Assembly (NCBI RefSeq): GCF_963667405.1
Contig: NZ_OY763408.1
Span: 1,139,757-1,203,756 of the forward strand
Direction of reading: 5' to 3'
DNA length: 64,000 nt
Origin: an uncultured Sphaerochaeta sp.
GTDB taxonomy: Bacteria; Spirochaetota; Spirochaetia; Sphaerochaetales; Sphaerochaetaceae
Shown here piece after piece: positions 60,401 to 64,000 of this stretch. How positions within the stretch are numbered: the stretch's first letter is position 1; every line of letters starts with the position of its first letter. Made by a program: the position numbers and the translations under genes. A model generated the notes under the pieces. That model searched no databases. It worked only from the letters and a program-made list of their open reading frames with translations, and was not told the origin of the DNA.

Positions 60401-63389
60401 GCTTTCTCAATTTTCGTTTAAATATTCCAGAAAGATTATCGTAATCAAAAATCATTCTCTGAATGTTTTCTTTTAAGATTGTTGGTATCCAACTTTCTTT
60501 GATTTTCTGTAGGATTGCTTCTCTTTTTTTGAACAGTCCAGCTACCTTTTGCATCATAAGCGAAAGCTCTGTACTTTCCTTACGAATCAATTCTTGAGGA
60601 ATCTGTTCCGCTTGAATTGTTTGTACAATTTTGCATAATTCATTTAGAGACAATGAAATTTCATAAGATGGCTGTAGGTTCGAACAAGCTAAAAAATCTC
60701 TGATTAAAGAAAAAGTTCTATTCACGGTATCGTTAATCACATTCAGCTCATCAATACTTTTAGTTGTACTTTGTTGAATTTCTTCATCCCATTTATCAAA
60801 CTCGAATTTTCCAATAAATGAGGTCTTTATTGGTTGGAACTCTTTTGCAGAGAAATAAAGTGTCTCAAATCCAATTTCAATTGCTTTTAAATCTTCTTTC
60901 GTAAGGAAAGCAATCTTATCGAAATCCAGAACTATAGAAGATAAGTTCTTGTAATTGGTATCTTTGATTTTAAAGTACTCATCTATCATCTGATATAGAG
61001 ACATACCATTCAAATTAATTCTATGAAGTCCTGCATAGTATGCAGAAAGATATTTAGTATTGGTATCAAGAACGTCTAAGGAAATGGAATCTTGAATAGT
61101 TTGGCAATGCTCTCTATTCATAGCTTGATCAAGTTGTTCTATAAGCGAACTTTTTGAAGCTTTATTAGAATGTAATTCAAGCAAGAACTGTGACAAATTC
61201 GCCTTACTCAGATTTCTATAAACTACTTTTAAGGCTGCCATTTTTTCAGCAACAAAAAGAACTCGCTTTCCTTCAAGAAGTGCATTTACAATAATTGAGG
61301 TGATCGTTTGGGATTTACCAGTGCCCGGAGGCCCCTGCAATATGAAGCTCCGTGTAGCTCCAGATGATGCTTTAATGGCTTTAAGCTGTGTTTCATCACA
61401 TGTTAATGGAGTCTTCAACTTATAAAAATCATAATCATCAATTTCTGGTAAAGTTTTTTCATTAAATACTTTACTATTTATAAGGGCCGAGACAACCTTG
61501 TTTTCTTTGAGCTTCGTCGCACGATCTTTTAAATCCTTCCACATTACCATTTGCCCAAATGAGAAAAGACCAAGATAACAGGTTTTCTGACAATCCCAAT
61601 TAGGTATATCTCTTATTGCATTCTGAACAAGAGCGAAAATTTTGGCAATATCAAGTCCAGACTCATCAGAAGGTAATGAATAGATATCAAATCCTGGAGA
61701 TTTTTTATAAAAAATACTCATCATTTCAAAGAATGTGATGTTAATCTGTGGTTCTTCATCATCCCGGATCATAATTCGATAATCATTAGATCCTTTTTTT
61801 ATCAATGTTACAGGATATAAAAGCATAGGAGCATGTCTCACAATATCTTTATCTTCTTCAAACCATTCGATGTGTCCAATTACAAGGTAAAGGGTGTTTA
61901 TCCCGCCTTCAGCAAGATCCTTTCTAGACTGTAAATATATAGTTGATAGCTTTTTCTTCAAATCTTTTTCTGAAGCATCAAGAGGTAATAAATGATTTAC
62001 ACTCTCAATCATTTGGGTGAAAATTTCTGCATGTTGTCTAATTTCAGTACATCTATAATCAGTAATTGGAGCACTAATTCGCTTATGAGTCAAAGAAAAC
62101 TCATTTCCAGCCATTAACAAGTTTTCTAATTTATTTAGATCAGGAGCAAGAACTTGAAAGGTTTTACTAGCTAGTCGCATAGCTAGTAATGGATTTCTAG
62201 TCGTTAATTCTAAAAGTTTATTGCTCCATAATCCGATTTTGTCTTTTTGATCTTCGACTTCAATAAGTTCAGCAGTAATATCTACCGGCTCATCGTAGAT
62301 ATTCGCAAAACTTGTATTCACAGTCTCTGGTTCAACATATATAATTTCACCATTCTCAGAAATCTGTTTGATTGGGAATGGAAGAATTCCGTCCAATCTA
62401 GCAAAAGCAATATCAACGTAATAATTAAAATCGAGTGTTTCTAAATTTTCAGTTCCTTTATTTTTAGCTTCAAGAAATGAAGCCGGTTTCTCACCATTTG
62501 CCATTGTTGGCTCAATAAGGATCATATCCTGATCATTTCCTAGTGTTGCTAATGATAAATTTGAACTATCGCTAGAGAAAACGAAATAGTCACAAGATTT
62601 TGACAAGCGTACTCCAATGTAGGCATGAGAATTAGTAATTATTACCACTGGACGTAGGCCAATTGCTTCAAGAACACTAGTAAATAGAAGGGACATATCA
62701 AGACAATTCGCACTTTTCTGGCTGATAATTTCATCAGAGAGCCTAATTCTTTGTCCTTCAGAAAAGCTTGGTAGCATTTCTATGTATCCTATATGTTGTG
62801 AAGCAACAGCTTCGAATACAGCAGCTATCTGATCAATGACTTTAGACTTATCAGCTGATTGATATGCATCAAAGTTATCTCTACCAGTGGCTTTGAGCAG
62901 AAATTTCCGAGCACAAGCAACAAGGTCAAGAACTTCCTGTGAATTTGGTGTTATAAAAATCGGCAGTTCTTTTGCTATTCCACTCCACTGGTTGAATGGT
63001 TGTACAGTATATTCCGAAATCCTTGTTTCAAGAATAATTCCGTCACTAGTCATCAACCTTGCATAGCATCTACCCTCAATTTCTTCTGTCAATGATCTGA
63101 TTTCATTAGGTTTTAATTTGAGTTCTATTGATCCTTTCACTTCGGAAGAGTAGGAGCTGCATTTGCCTAGCGTCTTTAGATGTATATCTGATACGGATTC
63201 GAAACATTCTGTAAGTGAGATTCTGATTTGGAGATTTGTGACTTTGTCTTCAGCATTATTCTTAACTCGGTAATGCAGGAATAATGGTATTTTAGACCTA
63301 AATTGTGAATAGCAGAAATTTGTTCCTGGTGTTAATTGAATCTCAAATTCCGGTCCAATTGTCTCTTCCATATCCAATTGCTCGTCCAT
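57495..63389 (-). CDS. Giant SF1 helicase of DUF4011/DUF3320 type with transglutaminase-like and nuclease-like regions
   Basis: A 1964-residue protein; ATG 63389 has AGGAG eight bases upstream. Residues about 190-295 look like a transglutaminase/cysteine-protease fold: Cys229 (SANCLDMSLLF), His255 (NSHAYIGVRL), Glu293 (ILIEPT). Residues 340-640 match the DUF4011-type front. SF1 helicase: Walker A GPPGTGKS 686-693, Walker B VVFDEASQIP with DEAS at 1316-1319, GDQMQMPPTSFF, VQGDERDIIMFS near 1517 and NVAFSRARKEM near 1565. Residues 1610-1695 match Vsr/MTES_1575 nucleases but lack key acids. Residues 1880-1930 match DUF3320. This architecture is linked to phage defence; activity is not shown. Confidence 0.85.
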   Translation of the reverse strand: MDEQLDMEETIGPEFEIQLTPGTNFCYSQFRSKIPLFLHYRVKNNAEDKVTNLQIRISLTECFESVSDIHLKTLGKCSSYSSEVKGSIELKLKPNEIRSLTEEIEGRCYARLMTSDGIILETRISEYTVQPFNQWSGIAKELPIFITPNSQEVLDLVACARKFLLKATGRDNFDAYQSADKSKVIDQIAAVFEAVASQHIGYIEMLPSFSEGQRIRLSDEIISQKSANCLDMSLLFTSVLEAIGLRPVVIITNSHAYIGVRLSKSCDYFVFSSDSSNLSLATLGNDQDMILIEPTMANGEKPASFLEAKNKGTENLETLDFNYYVDIAFARLDGILPFPIKQISENGEIIYVEPETVNTSFANIYDEPVDITAELIEVEDQKDKIGLWSNKLLELTTRNPLLAMRLASKTFQVLAPDLNKLENLLMAGNEFSLTHKRISAPITDYRCTEIRQHAEIFTQMIESVNHLLPLDASEKDLKKKLSTIYLQSRKDLAEGGINTLYLVIGHIEWFEEDKDIVRHAPMLLYPVTLIKKGSNDYRIMIRDDEEPQINITFFEMMSIFYKKSPGFDIYSLPSDESGLDIAKIFALVQNAIRDIPNWDCQKTCYLGLFSFGQMVMWKDLKDRATKLKENKVVSALINSKVFNEKTLPEIDDYDFYKLKTPLTCDETQLKAIKASSGATRSFILQGPPGTGKSQTITSIIVNALLEGKRVLFVAEKMAALKVVYRNLSKANLSQFLLELHSNKASKSSLIEQLDQAMNREHCQTIQDSISLDVLDTNTKYLSAYYAGLHRINLNGMSLYQMIDEYFKIKDTNYKNLSSIVLDFDKIAFLTKEDLKAIEIGFETLYFSAKEFQPIKTSFIGKFEFDKWDEEIQQSTTKSIDELNVINDTVNRTFSLIRDFLACSNLQPSYEISLSLNELCKIVQTIQAEQIPQELIRKESTELSLMMQKVAGLFKKREAILQKIKESWIPTILKENIQRMIFDYDNLSGIFKRKLRKRLLDKINSFRIIPLDQSNVPVSLRSLLLPQSELLDIDNELLNLGADDPILSLRLRNIEDCKSIMNLKTLYDEALFKASSVLCKHSESYDITVFMKNLSESAWSMTFAEATNHFFINAGAFEAEWGKIVAILKFQGDVSVFKDRIDFIKKVEAMFSVFSRWAKFRMEANQFKYRDSLPEAYDLFLSNVPFETMFKSLQLSYYMTYINKLISKVDAFRIYNNAEFDNKLRLLKKTDNDYNEILKENIPNRLSEIWDKKIDREARYNIGKYCTSKGKKVSIRKFFESYSSAITSLCPCCLMSPLSIAQYLDPSTEKFDLVVFDEASQIPTCKAVGAIARGKETIIVGDQMQMPPTSFFGKSTTTDDYDIDEMDDLDNILEDCSVLEMPETLLRWHYRSNHESLISFSNRKYYKGNLLSYPSVDSNVPHVHMRYISSGYYSSGENVPNQFEVTAIRKEVRKRLSDPVLREESIGIITFNEKQQRAIYNELDSFFQKNPELAKYAYWGDDEVSNPKTLIVKNLENVQGDERDIIMFSITFAQNKVGRLNLNFGPISKPGGEKRLNVAFSRARKEMIIFTCMNLGTFRSKPLSSRGAKDLLAFLEYAEGSANPSIGRGRSLNEYHILGKLKEALEADGWEAEENIGLSKYKIALGVRAKNDTTYFAGIILDFTSILKTSKDRDLLQISQLERVGWTPILFKSLSWWKNPESVKDEIISKVHEAYTRYLEKEKVKTQIIQNEYSDKAKVDFDDSFAKISKESYISITLAINNLIKISDFGSDKMLPAINFKIDNLIDQEGPILDDWLEKKLVYSFGIKKRGGIIQEKLNAIMTTRNDIFTIQSDIYGFEHKVYWPPEYDSVDKRLDYSKFRVYDNASSVESKRDIKDIPEAEIQNCMRYLLLKNGEMMFSELCNGAAEEFGYKRQGQAIKETMKKVLEALVRDAFFVQEAGIIRDQSDSVEPLDETPSVDEVYST

Positions 63390-63618
63390 AAATGCTCTCC
63401 TAACCAATTAATCGTCTTTCAAAATACAAGACTTGAGCATCTACATTTCCCAACTACATGAAACGGTTGCCTAACAAGTTGTACGAACTGATAATTAATC
63501 TAGTTAGCTATAAGACGCTTTTTCTATTTTATTTGTTTAGTATAAAACTCATTTTCAGTAAATAATAGTCGAAAACGAATTTAGACATGACTAATAGATA
63601 CAGTTTATTATAATAGCA

Positions 63619-63658
63619 CAATCGCGCCCATCAAGGACCAGTCTTCGGACTGGTCCTT
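63619..63658 (+). repeat. Right-end copy of tRNA-Val 3' end and terminator
   Basis: CAATCGCGCCCAT plus the 26-base terminator stem, a direct repeat of 57359-57401 with one base (C) in place of AGAA between the two parts. It is the expected attR-like scar of integration at the tRNA 3' end. It may also stop transcription entering the island. Confidence 0.9.
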
Positions 63659-63671
63659 TGTCATCTCAAGG

Positions 63672-63700
63672 CGAGTGCTACCGTGTGAAGGTAGCACTCG
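63672..63700. other. Perfect hairpin holding an inverted copy of the tRNA-Val anticodon arm
   Basis: CGAGTGCTACC, loop GTGTGAA, GGTAGCACTCG: an 11-bp perfect stem. Bases 63678-63699 are the reverse complement of tRNA bases 57319-57340, so the minus strand spells the whole anticodon arm CTACCTTCACACGGTAG. It lies 13 bases outside the island end. Function unknown. Confidence 0.8.
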
Positions 63701-63868
63701 AAAGACCCTAACTACAATTCATGATGCGAACATGCAAGATAGTACAGCCGATGAATAGCAGAAAACCTGATAGTAATTGCTTCCTGTAGATATGAATAGG
63801 GAAGCATTAGGTATTGATCCTGTGATGTTCCCACTCATAACGACTGGTTCAATTCTTTTCTAATAGAA
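63701..63868. other. Gene-free stretch beyond the island
   Basis: About 170 bases after the hairpin with no open frame of note; it separates the island scar from the terminator of the minus-strand gene at the window edge. Together with the empty right part of the island (63390-63618) it makes the longest gap in the window. Confidence 0.5.
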
Positions 63869-63894
63869 AAAGCTGCGGAATTCAATCCGCAGCT
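63869..63894 (-). terminator. Terminator of the minus-strand gene at the window edge
   Basis: AAGCTGCGGA pairs with TCCGCAGCTT around six bases; on the minus strand it ends in a T-run (GCTTTTTCT), 25 bases after the stop at 63920. Confidence 0.85.
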
Positions 63895-63919
63895 TATGAT
63901 GATCTGTTTGTGAGAGATG

Positions 63920-64000
63920 CTAATTGCGAATTACCGCATCGAAATGTACCACCAAGTAAGTATGTGTTCCCACTTCTATACCTTCAAGTGTGTCTCCATA
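63920..64000 (-). CDS. C-terminal end of a minus-strand gene (partial)
   Basis: 26 codons, YGDTLEGIEVGTHTYLVVHF then DAVIRN, ending at TAG 63920-63922, open to the window edge. The terminator that follows supports it as a real gene end. Too short to assign a family. Confidence 0.6.
   Translation of the reverse strand, partial: YGDTLEGIEVGTHTYLVVHFDAVIRN

Larger units (their letters stand above)
57359..63631. mobile_element. Putative tRNA-Val genomic island, about 6.26 kb
   Basis: The last 13 bases of the tRNA region (CAATCGCGCCCAT, 57359-57371) recur as a direct repeat at 63619-63631, and the tRNA terminator follows both. Between the repeats the DNA is clearly more AT-rich than the rest of the window, and it holds one giant gene of defence-like make-up. 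There is no integrase, transposase or mobility gene inside, so the island would need outside help, or it has lost its integrase. Left gap 57402-57494 and right gap 63390-63618 are AT-rich and empty. Confidence 0.75.

Overview
This window is bacterial chromosome with a mid-range GC content and closely packed genes. The gene set fits an anaerobic, sugar-using spirochaete of the Sphaerochaeta type: a multi-subunit NAD-linked [FeFe] hydrogenase operon, several lipoproteins carrying chitobiase C-terminal repeats and DUF1566 ends, glycosidases, and an RND pump with its own TolC. The genus is inferred from gene content; there is no rRNA or marker gene here to prove it.

Layout. 1-2339: a carbohydrate-acid module (two short-chain dehydrogenases around a DHDPS/KDG-type aldolase). 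2408-5616: an OmpR/HK two-component system followed by two tandemly duplicated small secreted repeat proteins; the duplicated unit carries the 3' tail of the kinase gene. 5778-11667: an NADH-oxidase-like flavoprotein, a flavodoxin, a UvrD-type helicase, a Sua5 protein with an extra N-terminal region, and an acetyltransferase. 11808-13770: two BrnT/BrnA toxin-antitoxin loci, each followed by yjbQ (first copy a remnant); both antitoxin frames are open and both toxin frames are broken. 13835-24548: five large surface lipoprotein or membrane-anchored proteins around an outer-membrane-like protein. 24814-30234: hydC-hydB-hydA, where the NuoF-like subunit is fused to a GltD-like flavoprotein. 30293-36654: a YhaO/YhaN-type nuclease-ATPase pair, an MFS carrier and a cyclic-nucleotide-binding protein. 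36851-43845: a diguanylate cyclase, then an operon for a tripartite RND pump ending in a PII-like protein. 44280-48661: an acetyltransferase, an EAL remnant, and a GH43 plus six-hairpin glycosidase pair. 48717-50808: a YczE-like protein and a SatD/DUF3307 operon behind three evenly spaced palindromes. 50873-53666: two enzymes of the diaminobutyrate to 1,3-diaminopropane route. 53993-56177: a YtrA-type ABC operon with an unannotated 56-residue membrane protein. 56232-57218: a lactonase-like protein.

57299-63700: a tRNA-Val(CAC) gene whose 3' end and terminator are repeated about 6.26 kb downstream. Between the repeats lies AT-rich DNA with one giant gene, a 1964-residue protein with a transglutaminase-like region, an SF1 (COG1112-type) helicase, a degenerate Vsr/MTES_1575-like nuclease region and a DUF3320 end. 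I read this as a small tRNA-borne genomic island carrying a candidate single-gene defence system, and it is the strongest lead in the window. Just beyond its right end a perfect hairpin contains an inverted copy of the tRNA-Val anticodon arm.
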